From Myrica gale (taxonomy: Eukaryota > Streptophyta > Magnoliopsida > Fagales > Myricaceae), in assembly GCA_963930655.1 (NCBI GenBank), contig OZ005603.1, positions 21,838,201 to 21,902,200 of the forward strand: a DNA stretch of 64,000 nt, given 5' to 3'. Every line of letters begins with the position of its first letter. The first letter of the stretch is position 1. The notes beneath the pieces were generated by a model. It was not told where the DNA came from, ran no database searches, and saw only the letters and a list, made by a program, of their open reading frames with translations. The position numbers were made by a program, and so were the translations under genes. Of this stretch, positions 48,301 through 57,989 are shown piece after piece.

Positions 48301-51300
48301 AGCATATCTCTTTTGAGCCTGCTCCTATCGGTTGTTTAGGTTCGTCATTTTTCTCCTCAATTCTCCAAGTATTCATATTTTTAGTCTCAATTTAAAATGG
48401 ACTTATAAAAGACAGAAGAAACATAAGAAAGAACAGGTTCAAGTTGCGGAAGGAGGAGGAAAAAAAAAATCTTTCAACTATGGCTGGCTACCGCCATTAG
48501 CCACCATTGTTGATGCATCTTTGTCTCCTACACACCCAAACTAAATTACCTCCTACCGTCGACAGCCCATTACCGCTTGGATCCATCTCCTTCTGCAGCC
48601 ATTAAACTCACAATAAAGGCACAAAGCCCTTCTACTCTCATCCAGGCTGTAATAAATGCAAAGCTCTTTGCTTCTGCACCTTATGCGCTTTCTGCTGTCT
48701 CAGTCTTCTCATTAGTATCTGATATAGGAAACTTAGGCCTATTTGCAAAGTGGTGAGTTAGGAAGATTGCCAAAGAGACGATAAAGGGTATTAACAATAG
48801 GTCAAGGGGTACTAACTCTTTTCTCACATTGTAATCTTTCTCATTCAAAGTTGGGTCCACGGTCCTATGAAATTCATGTGTTCTAGAGAAAATGCTACTT
48901 TTCACTCTAGTGGAAAAATGGAGCCTTTGCCACCAAGGTATTCAGAGGTTGATTGCTTAATTGAAAGTACGGGAGTGATAGCAAGTAACCCCATAGTTGG
49001 GATGGTGAAATGCAAGTTAAACCAAGAATTGGTTACGCTGATTTATAAATTATTACTATCAAGAAAATTTAGTAAAAATTTCTTGACATTCCTACAGATC
49101 ATGGAATTCTCTCTCTCACTCTCTTTCTCTTTCGGTGTTTAGTGAATTAAAGGAGAGGAGTGAATCAAGCCCATTAAGCATAATTCCAGCATCATCTCAC
49201 AATAAGTTATACTGCTTTCAGAGTTGACATTGTAATTATTGGAAATAATTAATTGACAAGGAAATTGTTAAGGGGACAAATATTGCTTGCATAGAGGAGT
49301 AATGCCATCGGAAATTGATTGGAATCCCGTGGTGGGAATAATTTGCATGGTTCATTAGTTGCATTTCAACCATGGCTTACATTTAATAATCGTTTTACTG
49401 TTCTTGTTATTCTTCTATTTAACGTCAGCCAAATATTGAACCGTGATATCTTTGTGTCATCAATCGGGCCATATATGATCTGCAGTAAAATTTGATTCCA
49501 ATTTGACATATATCATGTGATTTTGCAGATGCTTGTTTGGTAGATTGTAGCTTCTTTGAAGCAGATCTGAGTTCTGCTCACCTACAGGTTCAGCATACCG
49601 GAAATCTTTTAGTTTTGTTGGACTTGGGGTGCTTTTCTTTGTGGTTTTCTGATACATTAGCTAAGGAGGCACTAGTTACAGGCGATTATTTTGAGAAAGG
49701 CCTTTCCAGAAAACAAAGACTACTGGTCTTTTGAAATTATGTCATTACTAATGGTCTCGAGGTGTGTGGACTCTATGAAGGAAGACATAAATGACTACTA
49801 GTAAAGTTATTAATAAAAGGAAAATAGGAGCAAATAACTAAAAGTACTTAAATTTAATCTGACTCTATTAGCACTTTTGTTTGTTGACGGTTTAGCAATT
49901 AAGTGTTAAGATTGGTTAAGCTTGAGAAACAAGAGTTTCATGGCATAATTATTTTTTGGGGTTAGTTCTTTCAATAGTGCAATCAATTCTTTATCTTATG
50001 GTTAGATTGCGAGTAAATTTGACTAAAAGCTTTTTTTTGTTTCTCTTTTATTCCAAGAAATCAATAAAATAGATCGTGGATTTTAAGGATGCAAGGACAT
50101 AATTTGGTAGCAAAAAATTTCTTGGCTTTTAATTTTGAGAAAATAGTTTTAGGGTTTTGTGAAGATGGGTAGACGGAATGAGAAATTGTACAAGTAGAAT
50201 TTCGGAGACTGATTTGTTTGAAGGATTTTGTGTTTTTTGTTATGGAGTTTTGTAAAGGTTCGTAGATAGGATTGATTTGATAGAATGTTTATATTTTTTA
50301 TCAGGATTTATGATTAATTAGAAACACTTTGATGAAAAATTAAGAATCCATGGGCATGTTTATGTTGTAAAAAACTGTAGGATTCTAGTAGAATTGTGAA
50401 TATTTATGTGAAATAGTGTTTTATAGGTGTTTGTGTAAAGGATAAAGAGATGATTTGATGTAATTGCTTAATAAAAAAGTATTGGAATTAGGTGAAAAAG
50501 TATACAGAGAAAATTTGTGTTAAATAAAAAAAGTAAAAAGTTGTTGAAGATTGTGTTAAATGTATTGATGTTTGTGTTTGAATTCTTAAGATGTTCGGTG
50601 ATAGTTTTGTGAATGAATTTGAATCCTGGAAAAAACTTGAAAACGAACATTACTAGTTTCCATTTTGAACTTAAAGAGAAAAGAACTTTAAAAATGCAGA
50701 AAACAAGAGGAGGGTCGTGGAGGGTTCCTTTGTTTGAGGTCGCATTCTTGGGGTGGAGACCCATCCTTGACATATGGCCACTGTTTTTGTACCTCAGGGT
50801 AGGGTTGGGCTTTCCGGGTTCGGGTTCGAAATTTTTGAGCCGAACCTGACCCGAATTGATTGGATTGCCGAGCCGAACCCGAAGAGCGGGTTCGGTTCGG
50901 GGGCGGGTTCGGGGTTGGGCCTTAAAAATTAGCTCAGAACGTTTTTGGGCCTCAAAACGTTATGGGCTGTCCAATTCGGGCCCAGGAGGTCTGTATGTTA
51001 ATGTCACTGCAATCTGATGACTTCGAAGCCTCAAAACTCATGAAGGACTGACCCTTCTCAAAACTGAGGCTCAGGGTACCAAATTGTGATTAGGGGAATG
51101 ACAGAAAGTTGTACACTGTTAAATATCTCTGTGAGAATATATTAAATTGAGTGCCCTATGTAGTCTGTTTCAGATGTTTATATTGGTGTTTATCTATCTA
51201 AATGGAGTTGAGAAGACTCCAACATCATCTGGAATTGGAAAGTTGTAATAACCTCTTGCAATTTGACTACCTAGCAACATCATTTATTTCAAACTGAAAG

Positions 51301-52813
51301 CCGCATGATTTGATGATGCTTACAAGAACGTGTAACTTTGCCCATGTAGTGTTTCTTCCAGTTCAAAATGGTTTGGTCGGTCTGTTCCTTCATTATTTTA
51401 CCATTTATTTCTGCTTGTATGTGTGTGTGTTTGTTTGAAGTTTTTGTGGAATTTGTATTTCATGTGGTGTGTTATTTTGTTTAATATATCTCAGAATGCG
51501 GACCTTACGAATGCAAATTTGGAGAATGCTATTCTTGAAGGAGCCAATTTAAAGGTAAGTGTTGTATTTTGTGTATCAGAAAGAAAGTGCAAGGCAAAGG
51601 ATGTTTGCATTATCGACATTGTATTTGCTGGGAACGAAGCATAAGATTAATTTGAAAAGGCTTGGCATCTTAGTACAATAAAGTCCAGGGGGCTTACCTA
51701 GAAGATAGACGAGGAAACAAATCCTATGGCTAATGGGTTTCTTCCCTCTTTCCCGGGTTTTGGGGGTGGGGGGAGTTGTACTGGATAACAAATATCATCT
51801 TACATGATGATGTTTTTTGTTGACTGTAACGTAGGCCATATGTGCCTGTCATTGTACACCGTTTCTCACTCGGATTGGTTTCTCGGGCTTAACGATCTTC
51901 GTGTATAGGTAAAATTTGACCCCAAAAACCCTATGAGCTTTTTGTTATCATCCCATGTACCAACCAAATACAAAATTGACTTGGAGCATACTGCGCCTTA
52001 TAATAACAACGCTCTTTTCTCTTTCCTAGTTTTGTAACAATCCATAAGATTTTCTGATTGTTTCAAATTGACAACCTTGTTGAAATATTCTTCTTTTCAA
52101 TCTAGATATGAGTGGTCAATCAGAAGTTGCTAGAGGAAGTTTATCCTAGCAACCAAAGAAGTGTCTTTTTATGTATAGTTGTAATCCTCTTCACCATAGG
52201 CCTCGCTAAAATCTAGGGGAAAAAAGAAAACCAAACTGAGAGACTTAGTGGGAGGTGACATGGGTTTCAAGGGAGCAAGTGACTTTAAAGCAATGGTGAA
52301 GACAGGAAGCCATAGGAAACACAGGTGGATTGAAAATGTTATAAGATTTTTATCTGTGAGATTGGAAGGAGTGACTTCTTACCGCCGTATATACATGTTT
52401 TGGGGATCTTGTATGTGAACTTGCACGTACGTTTGTATCTTTTTTTTTATCTCGTGTTCAACAGGTCAGTATCTATCAGCTTTCCAATTGATTCTTTCAC
52501 TTCACCTACCTTTCAGGGAGCAAAGTTGAGTAATGCCAACTTGAAGGGTGCAAATCTTCAGCGAGCTTATTTACGGCAGGTTAATCTTCGTGATACAGTA
52601 AGTGAAGCAAATACGCGTTGCATATTTATTTTGACATCCTCTTGGCTTTTATGTTAGTCGCTACTGGTGATCAATGGTTGGTATGCAAACAGTATATGAC
52701 CTCTCCACATGTCTTGGGATGCTTTTTTGTCCATTACATGGGTAATTTTTTTGCCTCAGCATTTGGAAGGTGCAAAGCTTGACGGTGCCAATTTGCTTGG
52801 AGCAATCAGATGA
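42373..52813 (+). CDS. FIP2: BTB/T1-domain and pentapeptide-repeat protein (FH-interacting protein FIP2-like)
   Basis: Likely an adaptor: plant FIP2 was found as a partner of formin FH1, and BTB proteins often feed substrates to cullin-3 ligases. Eleven exons: 42373-42418, 42710-42819, 46784-46918, 47038-47193, 47547-47630, 47851-47897, 47981-48054, 49529-49587, 51495-51554, 52517-52597, 52760-52813; phases agree throughout, giving 301 aa (about 298 in Arabidopsis). Residues 11-105 form a potassium-channel-T1-like BTB domain (VQLNIGGKKFRTTVDTL, REPDSMLAAMF, DRDGEHFRHILNWLRDG, LLREAEYYQL). From about residue 130 the protein is a run of A-D/N-L-x-x pentapeptides (VNLSGLDLSKLDLSNVDF, GANLHGALLAGANLKSANL, NADLTNANLENAILEGANLK), predicted to fold as a right-handed quadrilateral helix. 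It ends GANLLGAIR. Intron 2 (4 kb) carries a hAT insertion starting nine bases after the donor. Confidence 0.95.
42829..44352. mobile_element. hAT-type element in FIP2-like intron 2, with a B3-like reading frame
   Basis: The ends CAGTGGCGGAGCCAG and (reverse complement of the right end) CAGGGGCGGGCAGCC form imperfect terminal inverted repeats typical of plant hAT elements. The flanks TGCGTAGA (42821-42828) and TATGTAGA (44353-44360) match at 6 of 8 positions, fitting an aged 8-bp duplication. The 1.5 kb interior has no transposase motif. It holds a minus-strand open frame (43329-43715) and a direct repeat (about 43070-43128 and 43140-43198, sharing CCCTGCAGTAGAATTCAAA). Confidence 0.75.
43329..43715 (-). 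CDS. B3-like reading frame inside the hAT element
   Basis: A 128-codon open frame from ATG to stop. The segment ELRFYRGKKYFL, GGKGWKEFV and EKMLDKGDTVKIFEL resembles the core of the plant B3 DNA-binding fold, where a ...Y.L..GW..FV....L..GD.v.F pattern is typical. The N-terminal part (YIPPRVVTLLPSKK) could be the start of a B3 domain, but this is weak. Upstream sequence in the element does not extend the match. It may be a captured host gene fragment, a small gene of its own, or chance similarity. No promoter or transcript evidence is visible. Confidence 0.4.
   Translation of the reverse strand: MMLLRGLRSRDYMIYIPPRVVTLLPSKKDDTTDSHGLYILKKDERKVPEVDFLFFDHNMQRKELRFYRGKKYFLGGKGWKEFVDEKMLDKGDTVKIFELRCQICEEIRGCMIQVEYKKLDGLTSGVHG
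44361..46783. other. FIP2-like intron 2, right part
   Basis: Non-coding intron sequence, AT-rich. A CTA-repeat microsatellite at about 46706-46733 lies just upstream of exon 3. No mobile element was resolved here. Confidence 0.5.
48055..49528. other. FIP2-like intron 7
   Basis: A 1.5 kb intron. I see no recognisable gene or repeat structure beyond short A/T and CT runs. Confidence 0.45.
49588..51494. other. FIP2-like intron 8, with a possible hAT-like fragment
   Basis: A 1.9 kb intron. Around 50809-50990 it is rich in GGGTTCGG and CCGAACC words, beginning TAGGGTTGGGC, like the left end of the hAT element at 22295. No matching right end or duplication was found, so it is probably a truncated relative. 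The stretch 49900-50600 is T-rich and unassigned. Confidence 0.4.
51555..52516. other. FIP2-like intron 9
   Basis: A 960-base intron, non-coding, with no repeat structure noticed. Confidence 0.45.
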
Positions 52814-53287
52814 GAGTGGAGAAGTTGTATACAAGTAGAATACGTTCCTACTGTCACTTGGATATACAGCCAATCTTACTTCATCGCTCTTTCCCCTTGC
52901 TCTGATATTGGATGCCCCTAATAAATATCATGTAAATTGTGCATAGCTGCAAGCATAATTTATTTAATTAGAGCTGTCAACGTTGGGGCACTTGCATGTG
53001 ATGCTCAGTATGAAAAAATACCTCCAGGTTCCGACTAGAGCAGAATCTGCAAGCATTCCCAATGTCATTTCCAGAGCAACAGTGCTCAAGATTGGCTAGA
53101 AAGATGTCTGTGTACAAGGCTATTCTAACTTTTCGTTTCATCAAGCATATTGGGATCCTTTTGTTTATCGATAAATACAAAATTAGTTGAACGAAAATTA
53201 AATAAATTCTTAAACTTTAAAAGTCATCGAATTAGTGCATGTGGTTTAAAATCCTTCACATTAAGGAAGGGACTTAGTCTTGATAGA

Positions 53288-53632
53288 TATTGGAAGTCCC
53301 ACATTGCTAGATAAACTAGTCAATATGCTCCTTATAAGGTTGTGACATCCCTCACTCCTCAAGGCGTCTTTTGGAGTTGAGTTAAGCCCACCTTTCACAT
53401 TGTAAATTCTAATATGGTATTAGAACAAGGTTCTTAGTTTGTGGTCCCACCGTCACCCGTTTCCATGTGTTGGCTTGGATGTCCTCCCGCCACACGTGAG
53501 GGGGCGTGTTGGAAGTCCCACATTGCTAGAGAAACTAGTCAATGTGCTCATTATAAGGTTGTGACATCCCTCACTCCTCAAGGCGTCTTTTGGAGTTGAG
53601 TTAACCTTTCACATATTGTGTAAATTCTAATA
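53288..53632 (+). mobile_element. TRIM (terminal-repeat retrotransposon in miniature)
   Basis: LTR kin, 345 bp, non-coding. Two direct terminal repeats lie at 53288-53414 (127 bp) and 53507-53632 (126 bp), with ends TGTTGGAAGTCCCACATTGC and TAAATTCTAATA. The first repeat is followed at once by a methionine-tRNA-type primer site (TGGTATTAGAAC, 53415-53426). A purine-rich tract (GTGAGGGGGCG) precedes the second. A perfect 5-bp duplication ATAGA lies at 53283-53287 and 53633-53637. The terminal repeats are very similar, so the insertion looks fairly recent. It lies about 470 bases downstream of the FIP2-like stop codon. Such elements move only with enzymes from other elements. Confidence 0.9.
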
Positions 53633-53909
53633 ATAGATTTTAAACTTGAGGGTTAATTTGATGGTTTTTAAAGTTCAAGATCGTATTTGATTTTCACTTA
53701 AATTACATGGATTAACTTTGTATTTATCTATAGGTACTTTTTTTAGTGACTACAGTAATAGTGTTAAGAAAAGTTAACAAATTCTTAATTTAGTTTAATT
53801 CGAGAAATACCGTACTCCCATATAAAGAATTTGCTTGGAAATGAATTTTCTACGCTACTTTCATCATTCACGTTCCTTATAGGCGTACAAAAGAGATTAG
53901 TTTATAATA

Positions 53910-54863
53910 GGGGAAATTAAACTTTACACCCTGAACTATGAGAGCATTTATACTTTGTACCCCGATTTATCGATTTCGTGACACTGAGTTCATGAACTTT
54001 TAAAATTCTTCGATTTGCACCATATAGCGAAATTAGCCGTTAAATATGACGGTAAATACTCACGTGTCGTCCACGTGATTCACTTCTGCTTGTTATGCCC
54101 ATTTTACCTTTTGGAAAAAATACATTTTGCACCTCATCTTCAAATTTCGTGACATTTTCATCGATTTGCACCTCACAAACAAATTGATTGTTAAATACGA
54201 CATTAAATCTGTCACGTGAAAAGCCTCAGTTCAATAACACGTCGATATCCGAGAGGGGAAAACAAAACAAAAAATATCTCTGCAATTGAAATCGCTTCAA
54301 AGTTATATAAAATAATGTCAAAGATAGAATTGCTTCAAATTCTAAATATCCAACCGATAAACTACAAACTAAGAAAGAAATAATAAACAAATAACCAGAT
54401 TTGAAATAAAAAAAATTTACTTCCTAAAAATTATCTGCTTATCAGAGAAACACAATGATTTAAAGAACTTCTTGATTTGCATAATCAGTGAATCATGTGG
54501 GCGACACTTAACATATTTATTGTCCCATTTAACTGTCAATTGGCTTGTGAGGTGAAAATCAACGAAAATGTCATGAAATTGGAAGACGGTGGTGCAAAGT
54601 TTCAATACCCTCATAGTTGGGGGTGCAAAGTGTCAGTACTCCCTATAATGGGGGGTGCAAAGTGTATTTTTCCCAAAGGCCAAAACGGGGACATATCACG
54701 TGGATGACACATGCATTGTTTAACGTGAGAAATAACGGCAAATCAGGGTCCAGGGTGCAAATCGACGAATTATTAAAGTTTGAGGTTCAATCTCACGAAA
54801 TCGATAAATCGGGGTACAAAGTGTAAATGCCCTATAGTTCAGAGGTGCAAAGTGTTTTTTTCC
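53910..54863. mobile_element. Mutator-like foldback element with doubled arms
   Basis: The outer arms pair from GGGGAAATTAAACTTTACAC (left) to the right end TGCAAAGTGTTTTTTTCC, through CGATTTATCGATTTCGTGA and its inverse. An inner second pair (about 54110-54235 and 54590-54690) repeats the same phrases (TGCACCTC, GTGCAAAGTG). The flanks TTTATAATA (53901-53909) and TTTGTAATA (54864-54872) match at 8 of 9 positions, fitting a Mutator-type 9-bp duplication. No coding content. The arm style is like that of 29585-30695 (shared phrase TTGATTTCGTGAC / TCGATTTCGTGAC). Confidence 0.75.
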
Positions 54864-55104
54864 TTTGTAATAATATCAATCCAACAAGATAAGTATCAAT
54901 CTAACTATTTTACCTTCTGACTAGCAATTCTTCAAAAAGATTACAGAACTAAATTCTTCCGGTACAACATTCTCACTTCATTTAAAATTCACCCTTTTTT
55001 CTACTTTTCAGATTTTTGTTCTTGTAGATCTTCTGTACATCATCTCTCTTAAATCCGATCCAAAATACTAGTAATTTGCTCACTTTTCCATGCAATGGAC
55101 AAAT

Positions 55105-55436
55105 TCCTATAAAAAAAATTGTTTATTGAAAAACTCTTTTCTGTAATGATTAAGAAACTTTTTCGAAATATATGTTGTTTTTAGTTGTTTTATGAGAATG
55201 GTGGGTTCATAGAAAAAATATTTGAAAAGAGGAAGTTTTTGAAATTTTTTCTAGAATGCGAGTAAAAAAATATGTTTGAAATGTTTTTGAGATTCTTTTC
55301 AGATATTTGGTTATAAGTAACAAAATTGAATTGAAAGCCTTCATCTTTTAAATTACTTTATCCCAAAACTTAATTACCTATTAACAGTGATTAATTTTAC
55401 ATAACATTCTTCATTCACCTGAATCCACTCTAACTA
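55105..55436. repeat. Dispersed repeat modules A and B, copy 1
   Basis: Module A (about 55105-55305) has GTAATGATTAAGAA, GAAATATATGTTG and GAGAATGGTGGGTTCATAG. Module B (about 55316-55436) has AACAAAATTGAATTGAAAGC and TTAATTACCTATTAAC. Both recur near 57.5-57.9 kb in the opposite order. Class unknown; probably a degraded DNA transposon. Confidence 0.55.
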
Positions 55437-55619
55437 GCCGCCTATGAATGTCTTCCCGAAAATTCCTCTACTTTTCTATATTTAGCTGCACGACTACTAT
55501 TCAAAATTGGTTGCTTTTCCATATGTACTGCTCTGTTAAGCTTTAAGTGTGTTTCGAATAACTTGGGGATTGTGCAATTCACTTAATTTTCTCTTATTCT
55601 TCATCCCTGAAACTTTCGT

Positions 55620-56640
55620 TTAGCTTTGAAAACATTTTTTATAATGATTATGAATTTTTTTTGAAATATATTTTTTAATTGTTTGTAAGAATAGTGGGGT
55701 CCATTGAAATGATGTTTGAAAATAAATATTTTTAAAAATTTATATTCTTGGAGAATGTAAGAGTAAAAAAGTATGTTTGAAAGGAAGATTGGTGTGATAT
55801 TAGTTTTTATGAGTATTGTAAAAGTTTTTTTAAATTTCTGTGTTGTTTTTTCACAAAATTGAGGCCAATGATTAGATAGAAAATTTTAGAGGTAAAGTCG
55901 TAGTTAACCTTATGTTTAGGAAAAAATCAAATAGCTACCCCTAATTTTCAATCCCACAAATTGGGACTTATAACTTTCAAAACCTATCTTACTTAGGAAA
56001 AAAAACTTTTCAAAACCTATCAATCTTGGCCCGTCTAAATCAGGTATTAAATTAGACGGAAAAACATGAAAAATAACCAAAATGCCCATATGAGATAAAA
56101 TTACTAAAAATATTTAAAAAGTCATTTAAAATAAAAAATGATATTTTTTTTAAAAATAAAACTATTGAAACTCTATTTTAATAATCTATTTATTTTTAAT
56201 TTATTTCTTAATTTTTATTATTATTATTTATTTATTAAAATTTAGCCTTGGAGGGGCATTTCGGTCATTTTGCATGATTTTACGTCTGATTTATACAGGG
56301 GGCGCGAAGATGATAGGTTTTGAAAGTTATGAGTCTCAAATTGTGGGATTGAAAGTTAGGAGTAGTTATTTGATTTTTGACCAAACATAAGGGGCTAACT
56401 ATGACTTTACCCCAAAATTTTATTGAAGATAGAAATGTTTTTGTGTGAAAAAATCATGTTAGAATTTAAAGGGTTTGAAGACACGTAACCAAACATAACA
56501 AGTTTGGTTTTGAAAACTTTTTTTTAATGATTAAGAATTTTTTTAAAAATTTATAAGTATGTTTGTAAAAAAGGTTTTTGCAACCTTTTCACAGAAATCG
56601 AGGTCAATGATTAAGATAGAATATGTTAGGCAAAATTACA
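55620..56640. repeat. Dispersed repeat module A, copy 2, interrupted by a Mutator-like insertion
   Basis: Left part 55620-55888 and right part 56414-56640 are one repeat copy split by the element at 55889-56413. The joined order matches the uninterrupted copy at 57605-57905, which reads through AGAAAATTTTATTGAAGA without a break. Confidence 0.65.
55889..56413. mobile_element. Mutator-like foldback element with 9-bp duplication and empty-site proof
   Basis: A perfect 9-bp duplication AAAATTTTA lies at 55880-55888 and 56414-56422. The ends GAGGTAAAGTCGTAGTTAAC and (inverted) GGGGTAAAGTCATAGTTAGC pair over about 150 bases with a long AT-rich centre. The related repeat at 57880-57900 shows the site before insertion with a single AAAATTTTA. 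Non-coding. Confidence 0.85.
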
Positions 56641-56862
56641 CCCACGAGCCCTGAGGTATTCGAAAGTTGCAATTTGATACCCGAGGTAACAAATTAGCCA
56701 TTTAGTTCACTGAGATAATAATTTCGAAAAAATAGGCCACTTTGCCCACCTTTAACAGTAAATGCAGACATTTAGGGATTCTACTAAGTTTGAGATTTTG
56801 GGGAGAGAATGTGGGAGGTGTTTTTTTTTTAATGTTTTGTAAGCTTGGCTGATGTGGCAGAT
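56640..56862. mobile_element. Truncated foldback-type fragment
   Basis: Starts CAAAATTACACCCACGAGCC and has the phrasing of one Mutator-like arm (GCCCTGAGGTATTCGAAAGT, ACAGTAAATGCAGACATTTA), with no matching opposite arm. Probably half an element. Confidence 0.4.
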
Positions 56863-56864
56863 TT

Positions 56865-57085
56865 AAAGGTTGCAGTATGTGGGTCATAACATTTGTTTAC
56901 TAGATTTGTGTAGAAGAATTAATATTCTTATATCATGCTTCCATGTTTTGCAATAAATCGATCCAAACTGGAATTGAAGGGTGTGAACATGTCATGTAGT
57001 TGCTTTTTTAAACTTTCTTAAGCCAAACTCAAAAATCTCACTTCCGATTTTAAACTTTCAAAATATTGATCCGTCATGACAATTG
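56865..57085. repeat. Direct duplication, unit 1
   Basis: About 220 bases (from TTAAAGGTTGCAGTATGTGG to TTGATCCGTCATGACA) recur as 57990-58073 plus 62114-62260. The second unit is split by the 4 kb solo LTR. Unit 1 is uninterrupted and shows the target site of that insertion (GCTTCCATGTTTTGC). Confidence 0.8.
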
Positions 57086-57474
57086 ATATCGGAGCAATGA
57101 CCAACATCTTATATCGGTACACGTCAATTCTTTTACAAATAAAAAACTAACCACCATATTGATATATTGAATACTTTGAATTGTAACACAATTTGTTCGC
57201 ATATAAATACTTAGATTGTTAGCTGAGTGAATCTATGTTCATGTAAACTATATATGGTCATTTAGAATGAATGATATGGAAAGTTGCACCCAATGAACGT
57301 GCAAAGGTCATTTAGCATGACCAGCAAACACGAAACTTTTGTCGGTTGTGATTAAGAGCAACTCATTGAAGAAATGTTCAAATTTATCAGGCTAGATATT
57401 AAATTCAAATAATAATCAACTAACAACTTAATATTCATGATTCTTTTTTCGATACTTGGTTATCAGCTTTTAAT

Positions 57475-57905
57475 TGCTTGTTGCAACAAAATTGAATTGA
57501 AAGCGTTAATCGTTTCAAATTACCTTATCCTAAAACTTAGTTACCTATTAACCGCGGTAAACTTTACCTAACCTTCTTCATTAACGTGTAATCCACTATA
57601 ACATTATTCATTAATTTTTTGAAAATGTATTTTTTATAATGTTAAAGAAAAAATTTTGAGGTATTTTTTTAGGTGTTTGTGAGAATAGTCGTGTCCATAG
57701 AATTTATGTTTGGAAATTAATTTTTTTTAAAAAAAAAATTATTGTGTTTGGAAAATGTGAGAGTAAAAAACTATGTTTGGAAAGAAGATTTTTGTGAGAG
57801 GAGTTTTTATGAGTTTTTAAAAGTTTTATTTTTATTTTTGTGTTGTTTTTTTCATAGAAATTGAGGTCACTGATTTGAGAGAAAATTTTATTGAAGACTG
57901 AAATG
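57475..57905. repeat. Dispersed repeat modules B and A, copy 3
   Basis: Module B (57475-57600) is followed by module A (57605-57905), the reverse order of copy 1. Module A here has GAAAATTTTATTGAAGACTG, the unoccupied form of the 55.9-56.4 kb insertion site. Confidence 0.55.
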
Positions 57906-57989
57906 CAAATAGATACTTCCATTTACTAGATTAAAGGTTGCAGTATGTTTGATTAAAGGTTTTTTTTAAAAAAATTTCTTCGATATGTT

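Noticed and set aside
50809-51080. Complete third member of the CCGG/GGTTCGG hAT group
   Set aside because: The left end resembles TAGGGTTGG, but no right end or 8-bp duplication could be found.
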